Shown: positions 51,950 to 60,583 of the stretch, piece after piece
How positions within the stretch are numbered: position 1 is the stretch's first letter
Layout of the letters: the number at the start of each line of letters is the position of its first letter
DNA from: Pararoseomonas sp. SCSIO 73927
GTDB taxonomy: Bacteria; Pseudomonadota; Alphaproteobacteria; Acetobacterales; Acetobacteraceae
Direction: 5' to 3'
DNA length: 64,000 nt
NCBI RefSeq assembly: GCF_037040815.1
Contig: NZ_CP146232.1
Coordinates: 1 to 64,000, forward strand
Made by a program: the position numbers and the translations under genes
The notes under the pieces: generated by a model
Seen by the model: only the letters and a program-made list of their open reading frames with translations
Told to the model about the DNA's origin: nothing
The model's database searches: none

Positions 51950-52468
51950 TCAGCGCCCGACCGGCTCCATGCGGACCACGGCCGGCGCGGGTGGAGGCGG
52001 CAGCTCAGGCTGTGCCGGGGGCTGGCGGAAGGCGGAGGCCCCATCCCCCGCGACCGGGGCCATGCTGGGCATCGGCCGCCTCATGCAGCCCCGGACGATC
52101 ATGGCGCAGACCCCGTCCTGCCCTACCGGCCGGTCGTTGTTGCCTGTGTAGAACAGCCCGCTCACGCGCCCGTCCGTCAGGCGGAACGTGGCCGTGCAGG
52201 CGTTGCCGCTGCCGCCAAGGGTGATGTCGCCGCCGATCACGGGAAGCGTCACCTGCACCCCGCCCGTGGACTCGTTCTTCAGGGCGTAGCTGAACAGCTC
52301 CGTGCGCGGGTCGAGCTGCTTCGTCCTGTCGGGAATGCCCGCGCAGGCCTGCAGGTCCGTGGCGGTCATGCCCTGCATGTCCAGCTGCGCCTGATGCGCC
52401 AGGCGGGAATCCGCGTAGCCACAGGCGGCCAGCAGGAGGAGGAGGGAGAGGGCGGCGGGGCGGTTCAT
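51950..52468 (-). CDS. Lipoprotein, hypothetical (172 aa)
   Basis: The lipoprotein signal (MNRPAALSLLLLLAACGYAD) has lipobox LAAC, with the mature N-terminal Cys16. The mature part contains MQGMTATDLQACAGIPDRTKQ, which resembles short envelope lipoproteins of the SmpA/BamE-like type, and two further Cys (GNACTATF, RGCMRRPM). The last 40 residues are Pro-rich. No exact family is recognised. It stands alone between the repeat-peptide cassette and another lipoprotein gene. Confidence 0.8.
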   Translation of the reverse strand: MNRPAALSLLLLLAACGYADSRLAHQAQLDMQGMTATDLQACAGIPDRTKQLDPRTELFSYALKNESTGGVQVTLPVIGGDITLGGSGNACTATFRLTDGRVSGLFYTGNNDRPVGQDGVCAMIVRGCMRRPMPSMAPVAGDGASAFRQPPAQPELPPPPAPAVVRMEPVGR

Positions 52469-52734
52469 GCGGCCTCCGGCAACGGGCGCCGGCCGCCCCG
52501 CGGAGCGGGCCGGCGGCGCGGGCACGGGACCGTCCCGGAAGGGCCGCACGGGCCGGGGGACGGTGGTGGGGGACGGGACGCATCCTGGGGGAAGGCCGGC
52601 TTCTGGCGCGCCGGTCCTCCGCGGCGGGTCGCGCCCGCCGCCCGGCATGGCCGGGGCCGCCCCCTAGCGCCTCCGGCGCCCCGGCCGCAATAAGGCCCGG
52701 GCCGCGATGACGCGGGCGTTACGGCGCCGCGGTT

Positions 52735-53391
52735 CTAGTGCCGCCCGCCGCGGCCCCCGAAGCCACGGGAACCGAAGCCACGGGACCCGCCGAAGTGGCC
52801 GTGGCCGCCGCGCCAGCCCCCGCCCCCACGGCCATGCCAGCCGCCGCGCCCATGCCAATACCCCGGGCCGCGCCAGTAACCGGGGCCGCGCCACCCTGCC
52901 CGGTAGGCTCCGCCCCATCCCCACCCCAGGCCCAGCCCCCATCCCCCGCCCCAGGCGTAGAACGGGGCGCCGTAGTAGCCGTACCAGAGGGGATCGCTCC
53001 ACAGGCCGAAGCCGTAGCCGGCATACACGGCCGGGCCGTAAGTGGCGGGATAGGCCGCGGGCGCCGCGGCCACGACGTTTCCGCGCGCAGCCATGCACTG
53101 GAAGTACAGGGTTTCCGGCGCGACCGGGGCCGGGGTGGCGACAGCCGGCGTCGCCCCGGGCGCGGAAGTAGCGGGCGCAGAAGTAGCGGGCGCGGAAGTG
53201 GTGGGCACGGCAGCGGCGGGCGGGGCGGGCGCCGCTGCCTCTTGGCGGCACGTGGCGTCGTCCTGCTGCATCGCCTCGGCGGTCTTGTTCGGGCCGGGAT
53301 AGGCGACGAGCGGTTCCGGCACCACCGCGCAGCCGGAGAGGGCGCCCGAGGCGAGCAGGGCGGAGACGAGGGGAAGCCTGGACCGACTCAT
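52735..53391 (-). CDS. Gly/Trp/Tyr-rich lipoprotein (218 aa), hypothetical
   Basis: A signal peptide ends in a lipobox (SGALSGC, Cys21). The mature domain first has an Ala/Pro/Thr-rich linker with direct repeats (TSAPATSAPATSAPG), then a long Gly-, Trp- and Tyr-rich C-terminal part (~120-218; WGGGWGLGLGWGWGGAYRAG, RGGWHGRGGGGWRGGHG). The composition suggests an envelope-associated protein with no enzyme fold. The low-complexity half makes homology hard to judge. The DNA shows short tandem repeats around 53160-53210. Confidence 0.75.
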   Translation of the reverse strand: MSRSRLPLVSALLASGALSGCAVVPEPLVAYPGPNKTAEAMQQDDATCRQEAAAPAPPAAAVPTTSAPATSAPATSAPGATPAVATPAPVAPETLYFQCMAARGNVVAAAPAAYPATYGPAVYAGYGFGLWSDPLWYGYYGAPFYAWGGGWGLGLGWGWGGAYRAGWRGPGYWRGPGYWHGRGGWHGRGGGGWRGGHGHFGGSRGFGSRGFGGRGGRH

Positions 53392-53488
53392 GATGGGTTG
53401 CCGTGCCGAAGGAGGAGAACACGGCAGGAACGCCCGAACGGTGCGGCCTGTCCAATGGAAACGGGTAACAGGTCGGGGATCGGGAGGA

Positions 53489-53563
53489 TGGAGCGGGCGA
53501 TGGGAATCGAACCCACGACATTCAGCTTGGGAAGCTGACGTTCTACCTCTGAACTACGCCCGC
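53489..53563 (-). tRNA. tRNA-Gly (anticodon CCC)
   Basis: On the minus strand the acceptor GCGGGCG pairs with CGCCCGC, the anticodon loop is TTCCCAA (anticodon CCC) and the T-arm reads GTGGGTTCGATTCCCAT. The discriminator T is followed by an encoded CCA. This tRNA complements the TCC isoacceptor at the left end. Confidence 0.95.
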
Positions 53564-53616
53564 GCTCCGAGGTGCCCCACACCTAGCGCAGCGGCGCCCC
53601 CGGCGCAATCCGCCGC

Positions 53617-54564
53617 CTACAGCAGCCCTTCCCGCCGGAAGGAGAGGTGGCGGCCGTTCCCGATGATCAGGTGGTCGTGCACCACCACGGAGAAGATCTC
53701 CCCCGCCCGGCGGATCTCCATCGTCATCTCGATGTCGGAGCGGCTCGGCGTCGGGTCGCCGCTCGGGTGGTTGTGCACGAGGATCAGCGCGGTCGCGTGC
53801 AGGTCCAGCGCCCGCCGGATCACCTCCCGCGGGTAGACGGGGGTGTGGTTCACCGTACCCTTCGCCTGCGCCTCGTCCGCGATCAGGCGGTTCTTGCTGT
53901 CCAGGAACAGGATGCGGAACTGCTCCACCTTCTCGCGCGAGATGGCGGCGTTGAGGTAGGCCAGCAGCCGGTCCCAGTTGTTCAGCACCGGCATGTCGGC
54001 CACCTCGGCCTTCGCCAGGCGCAGCGCGGCGGCCTGGACGAGCTTGAGCGCGGAGACGCTGTGCTCCCCCAGGCCCCGCGTGGCCATCAGCTCGGCCTGC
54101 GGGGCGGTCAGGACGCCTGCGAAGCTGCCGTACCGGTTGATGAGCGACTTCGCGAGCGGCTTGGTGTCGCCCTTCTTGAAGGCGAAGAAGAGCAGCATCT
54201 CCAGCAGCTCGTAATCGGCCAGCGCGTCCGGCCCGCGCTCCAGCAGCTTCTCCCGCATCCGGCCGCGATGGCCCTGCGGCCCCGTGCTCGCGAAGGGCCG
54301 GCCGGGGGGGAGGCCGCCGGAGAAGGGCCGCGCGGAAAACTCCTCCCCTCCCCGGCCCGGGCGGGTACCGCGCGAGCCGCCGCCGGTCCGCATGGGGCGG
54401 GATCCGTCCTCCACCAGGGCCTGTACGCCGAAGGTACCGAGATCCTCCGCGAAGCCGGGCGGGCGCGCCCCGTGCCGCGTCGGCGCCGCCGGCTGCCGGC
54501 GGAACAACTTCCCGAGCCACATGCCCCGCAGACCCCCTCGCGACTCGCCGTCCTGGCGACTCAT
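53617..54564 (-). CDS. radC: RadC-family JAB/MPN domain protein
   Basis: The N-terminal half is basic and Gly/Arg-rich (~1-100), then comes a helix-hairpin-helix-type segment (LLEMLLFFAFKKGDTKPLAK) and the JAB1/MPN core with the metal motif HNHPSGDPTPSRSD near the C-terminus (~280). E. coli RadC (YicR) has the same motif. The family is common but its DNA-repair role is not supported by later work. The length (315 aa) is above the usual ~225 because of the N-terminal extension. The start at 54564 could be 40 or more residues too early. Confidence 0.88.
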   Translation of the reverse strand: MSRQDGESRGGLRGMWLGKLFRRQPAAPTRHGARPPGFAEDLGTFGVQALVEDGSRPMRTGGGSRGTRPGRGGEEFSARPFSGGLPPGRPFASTGPQGHRGRMREKLLERGPDALADYELLEMLLFFAFKKGDTKPLAKSLINRYGSFAGVLTAPQAELMATRGLGEHSVSALKLVQAAALRLAKAEVADMPVLNNWDRLLAYLNAAISREKVEQFRILFLDSKNRLIADEAQAKGTVNHTPVYPREVIRRALDLHATALILVHNHPSGDPTPSRSDIEMTMEIRRAGEIFSVVVHDHLIIGNGRHLSFRREGLL

Positions 54565-54699
54565 CGGAATAATTCCGTGTGCCGGCGCCCCGCTCAAGGA
54601 GGCGTGAGCGGGCTTCTGCGGCGCCGCCCAGGACTTGTTGCGCGCAGCCGGCGGGACTAGCCTCGGCCGCATCAGCCGCTGGCCCCGCCGGGCGGCCGG

Positions 54700-54757
54700 T
54701 GCTCGCGATTTGTCGGCCAGCTTGCGGCGAGCTTAAAGAAACGCGCTAAACGGCCGT
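54700..54757 (+). promoter_or_regulatory. SAM-II riboswitch
   Basis: The classic SAM-II order is present: P1 stem GCTCGC (54701-54706) with GCGAGC (54727-54732), the GATTTG loop, CTTGC, then TTAAAGAA and GCTAAA. The pseudoknot stem forms from CGGCC (54714-54718) and GGCCG (54752-54756). These are the conserved features of the SAM-II (metA) aptamer found before methionine genes in alphaproteobacteria. It ends ~60 bases before the metZ start. It would lower metZ expression when SAM is abundant. Confidence 0.85.
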
Positions 54758-54816
54758 GGCGGGGGGGCCTCCTCTCCGCCCGACCGGGCCCTCCGTGACT
54801 TGATGGAACGCCCGCG

Positions 54817-56067
54817 ATGCCCAGGACCCTTCCCGACTTCCCGCTCCGCCCCGCCACCCTCCTCGTGCGCGGCGGCCAGAACCGCTCCTCCTTCGACGAG
54901 ATGTCGGACGCGCTGCACCTGACCTCGGGCTTCATGTACGAGAGCGCGGGCCAAGCGGAGGACACCTTCCTCGGCAACATCCAGCACTACCAGTACTCCC
55001 GCTTCGGCAACCCGACGATCGAGGCGCTGCAGAACAAGCTGGCGGCGCTGGAGGGGGCGGAGGCCTGCCGCGTCACCGCCTCCGGCATGGCCGCCGTCCA
55101 CTCCGCGATGCTGTCCCACCTGAAGGCCGGGGACCGGGTGGTCGCCTCCCGCGCCCTCTTCGGCTCCTGCCACTGGATCGTCTCCACCCTGCTGCCGCGC
55201 TACGGCATCGAGACGGTCTTCGTGGACGGCACGGACCTCGACCAGTGGCGGGACGCCTTCCGCGAGCCCGCCGCGCTGGTGCTGCTGGAGACCCCCTCCA
55301 ATCCCATGCTGGAGCTGGTGGACCTGCCGGCGGTGGCCGAGATGGCACACGCCGCCGGGGCGATCGTGGTGGTGGACAACGTCTTCGCCACGCCGCTGCT
55401 GCAGAAGCCGCTGGAGCTGGGCGCGGACGTGGTGGTGTATTCCGCCACCAAGCACTTCGACGGCCAGGGCCGCGTCCTCGGCGGCGCCGTGCTGGGCAGC
55501 CGCAAGTGGGTGGATGAGGTGCTGCAGCCCTTCATCCGCAACACCGGCCCTTCCATCTCGCCCTTCAACGCATGGGTGATCCTGAAGGGGCTGGAGACGC
55601 TGCACCTGCGCATCCCCGCCATGTGCGCGAACGCGGAGAAGCTGGCGCACTTCCTGGCAGGCCGCCCGGAGGTCTCCCGCAGTCTCTACCCATTCATGGA
55701 CACCCACCCGCAGCAGGCCCTGGCGCGGAAGCAGATGTCCGCCGGCGGCACCCTCGTCACCTTCGACATTGATGGCGGCAAGGACGCCTGCTTCCGCGTG
55801 CTGGACGCGCTGAAGCTCATCGACATCTCCAACAACCTCGGCGACGCGCGCAGCATGGTCACCCACCCCGCCACCACCACCCACATGAAGGTGGGCGCGG
55901 AGGAGCGGGCGCGGCTGGGCATCACCGACGGCACGGTGCGCTTCTCCGTCGGCCTGGAGGACCCGCAGGACCTGATCGACGACCTGACCCAGGCGCTCGA
56001 CGGGCTGCGGGCGACCGGTGGCGGCAAGGCGGGCGGCGTCGCCCGCGCGGCCTCGCCGGACCGTTGA
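54817..56067 (+). CDS. metZ: O-succinylhomoserine sulfhydrylase
   Basis: PLP enzyme of methionine synthesis that makes homocysteine from O-succinylhomoserine (or acetylhomoserine) and sulfide. The PLP lysine is Lys212 (YSATKHFDGQGRVLGG). Other Cys/Met-metabolism family features are YSRFGNPTIEALQNKLAALEGAEACRVTASGMAAV and VVVDNVFATPLLQKPLELGADVV. The segment SGFMYESAGQAEDTF at ~37 is typical of MetZ. It follows a SAM-II riboswitch, consistent with methionine regulation. The length (416) is normal. Confidence 0.95.
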   Translation: MPRTLPDFPLRPATLLVRGGQNRSSFDEMSDALHLTSGFMYESAGQAEDTFLGNIQHYQYSRFGNPTIEALQNKLAALEGAEACRVTASGMAAVHSAMLSHLKAGDRVVASRALFGSCHWIVSTLLPRYGIETVFVDGTDLDQWRDAFREPAALVLLETPSNPMLELVDLPAVAEMAHAAGAIVVVDNVFATPLLQKPLELGADVVVYSATKHFDGQGRVLGGAVLGSRKWVDEVLQPFIRNTGPSISPFNAWVILKGLETLHLRIPAMCANAEKLAHFLAGRPEVSRSLYPFMDTHPQQALARKQMSAGGTLVTFDIDGGKDACFRVLDALKLIDISNNLGDARSMVTHPATTTHMKVGAEERARLGITDGTVRFSVGLEDPQDLIDDLTQALDGLRATGGGKAGGVARAASPDR

Positions 56068-56166
56068 TGCCGGGGCGCTGACCCGTCCCGCCGCACGCGC
56101 CGTCGCGATGGACGCGGCGGCGCGCCCGGTGGCAGGCTGCCGCCAAGCGCAGGCAAGAGGACGCCG

Positions 56167-56778
56167 ATGACAGTCGAGACCTGGCTCGCCTTCCTTGCCG
56201 CCGCCACGGCGATGCTCGTCATCCCCGGCCCCACCATCCTGCTCGTGCTCGGCCAATCCCTCGGCGGCGGGCGAAGCTCCACCCTGCCGCTCGTGGCCGG
56301 CGTCGCGGCGGGCGACGCGCTCGCGATGAGCCTCTCCCTCGCCGGGCTCGGCGCCCTCCTCGCCGCCTCCGCCCTCGCCTTCGAGGCGCTGCGCTGGGCG
56401 GGCGCCGCCTATCTCGTCTGGCTGGGCGTGAAGCTCTGGCGCGCCCCGGCGGAGGGCGTGCCATCCCCCCTGCCCCCGCGCCGCGCGGGGCTGCAGGCCT
56501 TCCTCGTCACCGCCACCAACCCCAAGGGCATCGCCTTCTTCGTCGCCTTCGTGCCGCAATTCATCGACCCGGCACGCCCCTTCCTGCCGCAGGCCGGCCT
56601 GCTGGTCGCCAGCTTCGTCGCCCTCGGCGCCGCGAACGCCCTGGGTTACGCGCTGCTCACCGGCCGCCTCTCAGGCGCCGTGCGGCGGCCCGCGGTGCGG
56701 CGCGCGCTGAACCGCACCGGCGGCACGGCGCTCGTCGGCGCCGGGCTGGCCACCGCGCTGCTGGGGCGTCGGGCATGA
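56167..56778 (+). CDS. LysE/RhtB-family amino-acid exporter
   Basis: Six predicted helices with the family signature IPGPTILLVLGQSLGGGRSS near the N-terminus (~19-38), AGVAAGDALAMSLSLAGLGA and VTATNPKGIAFFVAFVPQFI in the middle. These match homoserine/threonine/lysine exporters, with the family Pro-Gly-Pro and NPK motifs. It is 203 residues long. It overlaps apaG by 4 bases (ATGA). The exported amino acid is not determined. Confidence 0.95.
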   Translation: MTVETWLAFLAAATAMLVIPGPTILLVLGQSLGGGRSSTLPLVAGVAAGDALAMSLSLAGLGALLAASALAFEALRWAGAAYLVWLGVKLWRAPAEGVPSPLPPRRAGLQAFLVTATNPKGIAFFVAFVPQFIDPARPFLPQAGLLVASFVALGAANALGYALLTGRLSGAVRRPAVRRALNRTGGTALVGAGLATALLGRRA

Positions 56779-57185
56779 GCGACCCCGGCGCCTTCACCGC
56801 CCTCACCCGCGGCCTGCGCGTGACGGTCCGCACCTTCTACCTCGCCGACAAGTCGGAGCCGGAGGAGGGGCGCCACATCTGGGCCTACCGCGTCCGCATC
56901 ACGAATGAGGGGCGGGAGACGGTGCAACTCCTCAAGCGCACCTGGCACATCACGGACGCGATGGGCCGCACCCAGCACGTGCACGGCGACGGCGTGGTGG
57001 GGGAGCAGCCCGTGCTCGAGCCCGGCGAGGCCTTCGAGTACACCTCCGGCACCCCGCTCGCGACGCCCTCCGGCTTCATGCGTGGCCAGTACCACATGGT
57101 GGTCTCCGCCACCGGCGAGGCCTTCGACGCCGAGATCCCCGCTTTCAGCCTCGACAGCCCCTACGGTGGGGTGACGCTGAACTAG
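56775..57185 (+). CDS. apaG: ApaG-domain protein
   Basis: A 136-residue beta-sandwich protein with the ApaG landmarks: VRTFYLADKSEPEEGRHIWA, VRITNEGRETVQLLKRTWHI, GRTQHVHGDGVVGEQPVLEPGE and SGTPLATPSGFMRGQYHMV. The family occurs in proteobacteria and, fused, in eukaryotes. Its function is unknown, though it is linked to phosphate or pyrophosphate binding. It is translationally coupled with the LysE-type gene. Confidence 0.96.
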   Translation: MSDPGAFTALTRGLRVTVRTFYLADKSEPEEGRHIWAYRVRITNEGRETVQLLKRTWHITDAMGRTQHVHGDGVVGEQPVLEPGEAFEYTSGTPLATPSGFMRGQYHMVVSATGEAFDAEIPAFSLDSPYGGVTLN

Positions 57186-57276
57186 GGTTTGTTAGTGCCT
57201 GAGCAGATTGAATGACCAAGCCGTCGTGCCGTAGTTCGCAATAAGCCTCCACAGAACGACCCGTCATCAGAACCTG

Positions 57277-57747
57277 TCACTCGTGGTACTCGATCACATC
57301 GAGGTAGCGCAGACCGTCTATCGTCCTGGTGGCCACCTCTGGCAGTGCTTGCGAGAGCGGAACCTCGACCTTGCGTCCCGTTGGGATGAACGTTCCATCC
57401 ACCTCCACGAAGCACATCGTGTCGAATGGGTCGTTAGCCGTGGTCAGCATTAGAAATACCAAAGTTTCGCCCCGCTGCCTCGCGGCCCGATCGGTCAGAA
57501 AGCTAAGGTGGTCATAGCTAGGGTACGTCAAACCGTACTTGGGAAGAGGGGCGGGTAGGTTGGGAATGGCGTTTTCTACTACGCTGCTCACGATAGATGC
57601 GAACAGAGCCCGCTCAATGCTTTCCCAAGGATCATATGCCGCTGGTGACCGCCAAGCGATGCGGGCCCGCTCAGCGACTGGCACGAGCGCGACCAGACCT
57701 GCTCGAAAAAGCCCGATCAGATCTGAGGTGCTGAAGTTCGTGTGCAT
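57277..57747 (-). CDS. Hypothetical protein (156 aa), less GC-rich than its neighbours
   Basis: Not recognised. It contains MHTNFSTSDLIGLFRAGLVA, an LPKYGLTYPSYDHLSFLTDR segment and VEVDGTFIPTGRKVEVPLSQ. It is soluble. The local DNA (57190-57750) is visibly less GC-rich than the rest of the window and sits next to an IS5-type transposase remnant, so it may have come by horizontal transfer. There is no good Shine-Dalgarno sequence upstream of the ATG. Confidence 0.6.
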   Translation of the reverse strand: MHTNFSTSDLIGLFRAGLVALVPVAERARIAWRSPAAYDPWESIERALFASIVSSVVENAIPNLPAPLPKYGLTYPSYDHLSFLTDRAARQRGETLVFLMLTTANDPFDTMCFVEVDGTFIPTGRKVEVPLSQALPEVATRTIDGLRYLDVIEYHE

Positions 57748-57847
57748 CTCTGGGTGAGCCTGGAGGTGCGGGATCTTTGGCGCCTTGATGCCTGCTGACG
57801 GACTGCTCTCCGGAGCGGCAACCCCAAAGCTGCTTTCGAAGGGATGC

Positions 57848-58038
57848 TATTGCGACCCGCGGAGCCAGTCGAGGGTAGCGGCGAGGTGTAGGACGCCGAG
57901 GAAGGACGGGGCGGCTTATCGCACCGGGTGGCGGCGCGGCCTGCGCTGTCGGCGATCACGCAGACCTTGGTGCCGAAGCCGTCACTGGAACGGGCAAGCG
58001 CCTCACGCTCGTCCCGGTCCGGCGCTGATAAAACCATC
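57848..58038 (-). pseudogene. Internally deleted IS5-family transposase remnant
   Basis: On the minus strand the right part encodes SDGFGTKVCVIADSAGRA, which is the DDE-core segment (GGFxTKIHxxxDxxGxP) of IS5-type transposases. About 60 bases further, in another frame, SFLGVLHLAATLDWLRGSQ ends at a stop, which is the typical C-terminus. The central catalytic part is missing, so this is an internal deletion with a frame change. No terminal inverted repeats were found. The remaining bases of this 330-base gap (57748-57847 and 58039-58077) hold nothing else. Confidence 0.7.
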
Positions 58039-58077
58039 GCCCACCCGCCCGGACCTTGCGGGCGGGGTACGCAGCCC

Positions 58078-59052
58078 TCAGCGGAACAGCCGGTGCATCT
58101 CGTCCATGTTGTGCCGCAGTGCGTCCAGCCGGGCCATCTCCACCGTCGCCTGGCCCATCCGCGCCATGTGGCGGCGGAAATCCGCCAGCGCGGCGTCGTT
58201 CCGCGCCCGCTGCACGGCCGCCACCATGATGTTCTCCAGCTCGCGCGCGGCATCGGCCACGGCGGGGCTGTCGCGCACCTTGTCGCGCAGCACCGCGGTC
58301 ACCTCCGCCCTCGCCCGCTCGTCCATGCGGCGCCAGACCTCCTCCACCGTCGCGTGGCGCTGCCCGGCCTGGGTGGTGGCCACGCGCATCCCGGGCTGCG
58401 CCTCGTAGACGGCGCGCAGCTTCTCCCGGTCCCCCGGCTCCTCCCGCATCGGCGGCGGCGTCTGGCCGGAGAGGCGCCCGACGAACTCGTTGGTCGCGGC
58501 CATGGCGCGCAGGTCGGCCATGGTGACCACCTCCTTGCGCGGCGCGTCCTCCACCAGCACGGGGTCGCGGCGGGAGAGGATGTCCACGGCCGTGCGGTCC
58601 TCATGCGCCGCGAAGTGCAAGGCGGCGCGGGCGGCGTGGCGGATCTCGGCCCTCCCGATGGCGTTCAGGCCGCGGTGGCGCGCCAGCACGGAGGCCGCCT
58701 CGCCCCAGCTCGGCCGCGTCCCGCCCCCGGCGAGGCGGCGCTCCGCCTCTACCACGGCGGCGCGCTCGGCGGGTTCCAGCCGGATGTCGCCGGCCATCTC
58801 CACGTAGTCCGCGATCGCCTCCGGCCCGGCGGCCGATGCCGGCGCGGCACCCTGCTGCCGTGCCGGGGCGGCGCTGCCTTGCGGCGCCCCGGCGGGCGGC
58901 GGCTTCGGCGCGCCCGTCCCGCCGCCCGGTGCAGCCGGCTGCGCCGGGGCGCCGGAAGGCAGCAGGAGCGGCAGCGCCGCCGCGACCAGCGCCCGGCGCG
59001 AGAGGCCCCAATGCGGGACGCCCCGGTGCAGATATCCCGGGCGGGGGCTCAC
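58078..59052 (-). CDS. Exported hypothetical protein (324 aa)
   Basis: An RR-containing signal peptide ([22 protein letters not shown], to ~33) precedes a Pro/Ala/Gly-rich linker (~35-75). The remainder is a long helical domain (~80-324; [63 protein letters not shown]). No family is recognised. GTG 59052 overlaps the stop of the YezG-like gene by 4 bases (GTGA), so the two are coupled. Another GTG at 59064 is possible. Confidence 0.75.
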   Translation of the reverse strand: MSPRPGYLHRGVPHWGLSRRALVAAALPLLLPSGAPAQPAAPGGGTGAPKPPPAGAPQGSAAPARQQGAAPASAAGPEAIADYVEMAGDIRLEPAERAAVVEAERRLAGGGTRPSWGEAASVLARHRGLNAIGRAEIRHAARAALHFAAHEDRTAVDILSRRDPVLVEDAPRKEVVTMADLRAMAATNEFVGRLSGQTPPPMREEPGDREKLRAVYEAQPGMRVATTQAGQRHATVEEVWRRMDERARAEVTAVLRDKVRDSPAVADAARELENIMVAAVQRARNDAALADFRRHMARMGQATVEMARLDALRHNMDEMHRLFR

Positions 59053-59441
59053 TCCGCGGGGCACAGCCCGGCCCTCATTGTGTCCAGGTTGTCCGGCGTC
59101 ACCTTCCAGCGGTCCACGTCGTCGTACTCGTACTGCATCGTCATCTTTCCCGTCGCGCGCCGGACCTGCACGAGGCAGGCGGCCCAGCGGCGCCCGCCGG
59201 GGTCCGAGGTGGCCTCCTGCAGCTCCCGGAACAGCTCCACCAGCCCGCTCCCGCGGCTCGGCGTGAAGGCGATGGGCCGCCGCCTCTCGTCGTAGGCGTA
59301 GCCGCTGGTGGAGACCACGCCCGGCTCCACCGTCACCACCAGGGCCAGCGCTTCCCAGGGCAGCTCCACCACATCCGGGTCGCGGACGAGGGCACCGCCG
59401 ATGCGGTGGATCAGGTCGGTGGCGGCTTCGGGGTTTCGCAT
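59049..59441 (-). CDS. YezG/DUF600-like protein (130 aa), immunity-type family
   Basis: The C-terminal pattern [19 protein letters not shown], followed by [10 protein letters not shown], fits the DUF600/YezG family, whose members neutralise secreted toxins in Bacillus (YezG with YeeF) and are widespread as immunity proteins. The central [22 protein letters not shown] also fits. No toxin with a known domain lies beside it. The next gene is an exported protein of unknown function, coupled by a 4-base overlap. The match is from motif memory only. Confidence 0.65.
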   Translation of the reverse strand: MRNPEAATDLIHRIGGALVRDPDVVELPWEALALVVTVEPGVVSTSGYAYDERRRPIAFTPSRGSGLVELFRELQEATSDPGGRRWAACLVQVRRATGKMTMQYEYDDVDRWKVTPDNLDTMRAGLCPAE

Positions 59442-59639
59442 CGCCGGGCCTCCGCTGCGGACGCCAGGGGAACGCACGAGCGGGCGCGGGGTCCCGTTGA
59501 AGGTTCCGTGGCGGTTACCGCCGCGGAAATGCGGCCGGCGCAGCCCCGGCCCGCCCGGCAGCCCGCTTCCAACCCGGCGGCAGCGGGACCATCATTTCAT
59601 CCCCCCGCGACGATCCGGGGGTTCCGAGAGGACGACGCC

Positions 59640-60275
59640 GTGACCGACCCCGCGACCATCGCCACCCCCGCCGAGGCCGCCGGCCACGCCCGCCCGAGCC
59701 AGGAGGAGGCGGAGGCCGCCGTCCGCACCCTTATCCTCTGGGCCGGGGACGACCCCGCCCGCGAGGGGCTGCTGGACACCCCCAAGCGCGTCGCGAAGTC
59801 CTACCTGGAGCTGTTCGGCGGCTACGCCACCGATCCCGTGCAGCTCCTCCAGCGCTCCTTCGAGGAGGTGGCGGGCTACGACGAGATGGTGGTGCTGCGC
59901 GACATCCGGCTGGAGAGCCACTGCGAGCACCACATGGTCCCGATCATCGGCCGCGCCCATGTGGGCTACCTGCCGCGGGGCCGCGTGGTGGGCATCTCCA
60001 AGCTCGCCCGCGTGGTGGACGCCTTCTCCAAGCGCCTGCAGATCCAGGAGAAGCTGACGGCGCAGATCGCCAACGCCATCAACGACGTGCTGGACCCGAT
60101 CGGCGTCGCCGTGGTGGTGGAGGCGGCGCACCAGTGCATGACCACGCGCGGCGTGCACAAGCACGGCGTCACGATGGTCACCAGTACCATGCTCGGCGCC
60201 TTCCGCGACGATCACGCGACGCGGCGGGAGTTCCTCTCCATCATCAACGGCCGCGCCGGAACCTTCGAAGGGTAG
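59640..60275 (+). CDS. folE: GTP cyclohydrolase I
   Basis: Catalyses the first step of tetrahydrofolate biosynthesis, GTP to 7,8-dihydroneopterin triphosphate. The zinc ligands are in [20 protein letters not shown] (Cys and His) and HQCMTTRGV (Cys). Other conserved segments are [42 protein letters not shown] and LTAQIANAI. The 211-residue length is normal. The GTG start was preferred, since the product then matches the family's length. No other folate genes lie nearby. Confidence 0.96.
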   Translation: MTDPATIATPAEAAGHARPSQEEAEAAVRTLILWAGDDPAREGLLDTPKRVAKSYLELFGGYATDPVQLLQRSFEEVAGYDEMVVLRDIRLESHCEHHMVPIIGRAHVGYLPRGRVVGISKLARVVDAFSKRLQIQEKLTAQIANAINDVLDPIGVAVVVEAAHQCMTTRGVHKHGVTMVTSTMLGAFRDDHATRREFLSIINGRAGTFEG

Positions 60276-60293
60276 GCACCTTCGAGGGGTAGC

Positions 60294-60581
60294 CTACCCC
60301 ACCGCCCGGACGAGGGCGTTCGCCAGGCCGGCCAGGCCGAGGAAGCCGGCCGTCTCGTCCCAGCGGTTCAGGCTGCCGGCCCCCGGCCTCTCCCGGTTCG
60401 CGGCCGCGAAGCCGGCGGCCACGCCCGCCGCCGTCACCAGCATCGGCACGGGCGTCACCGGGCGCGCGGTGATCAGGTGGACCACCGCGCACCACAGCCC
60501 GGCGAAGCCGAGGAAGAGGGTGAACCGCGCGAGGGTGCGGACCGAGGAGGGGTCCAGCCGCGCGGTGGAGTTCCGCCGCAT
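60294..60581 (-). CDS. Small membrane protein (95 aa), hypothetical
   Basis: Two to three hydrophobic segments: TLARFTLFLGFAGLWCAVVHLI (~16-37), MLVTAAGVAAGFAAA (~46-60) and TAGFLGLAGLANALVRAV (~76-93). Its ATG lies 2 bases after the dapA stop, so it is the last gene of a coupled series. No family is recognised. Confidence 0.65.
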   Translation of the reverse strand: MRRNSTARLDPSSVRTLARFTLFLGFAGLWCAVVHLITARPVTPVPMLVTAAGVAAGFAAANRERPGAGSLNRWDETAGFLGLAGLANALVRAVG

Positions 60582-60583
60582 CG

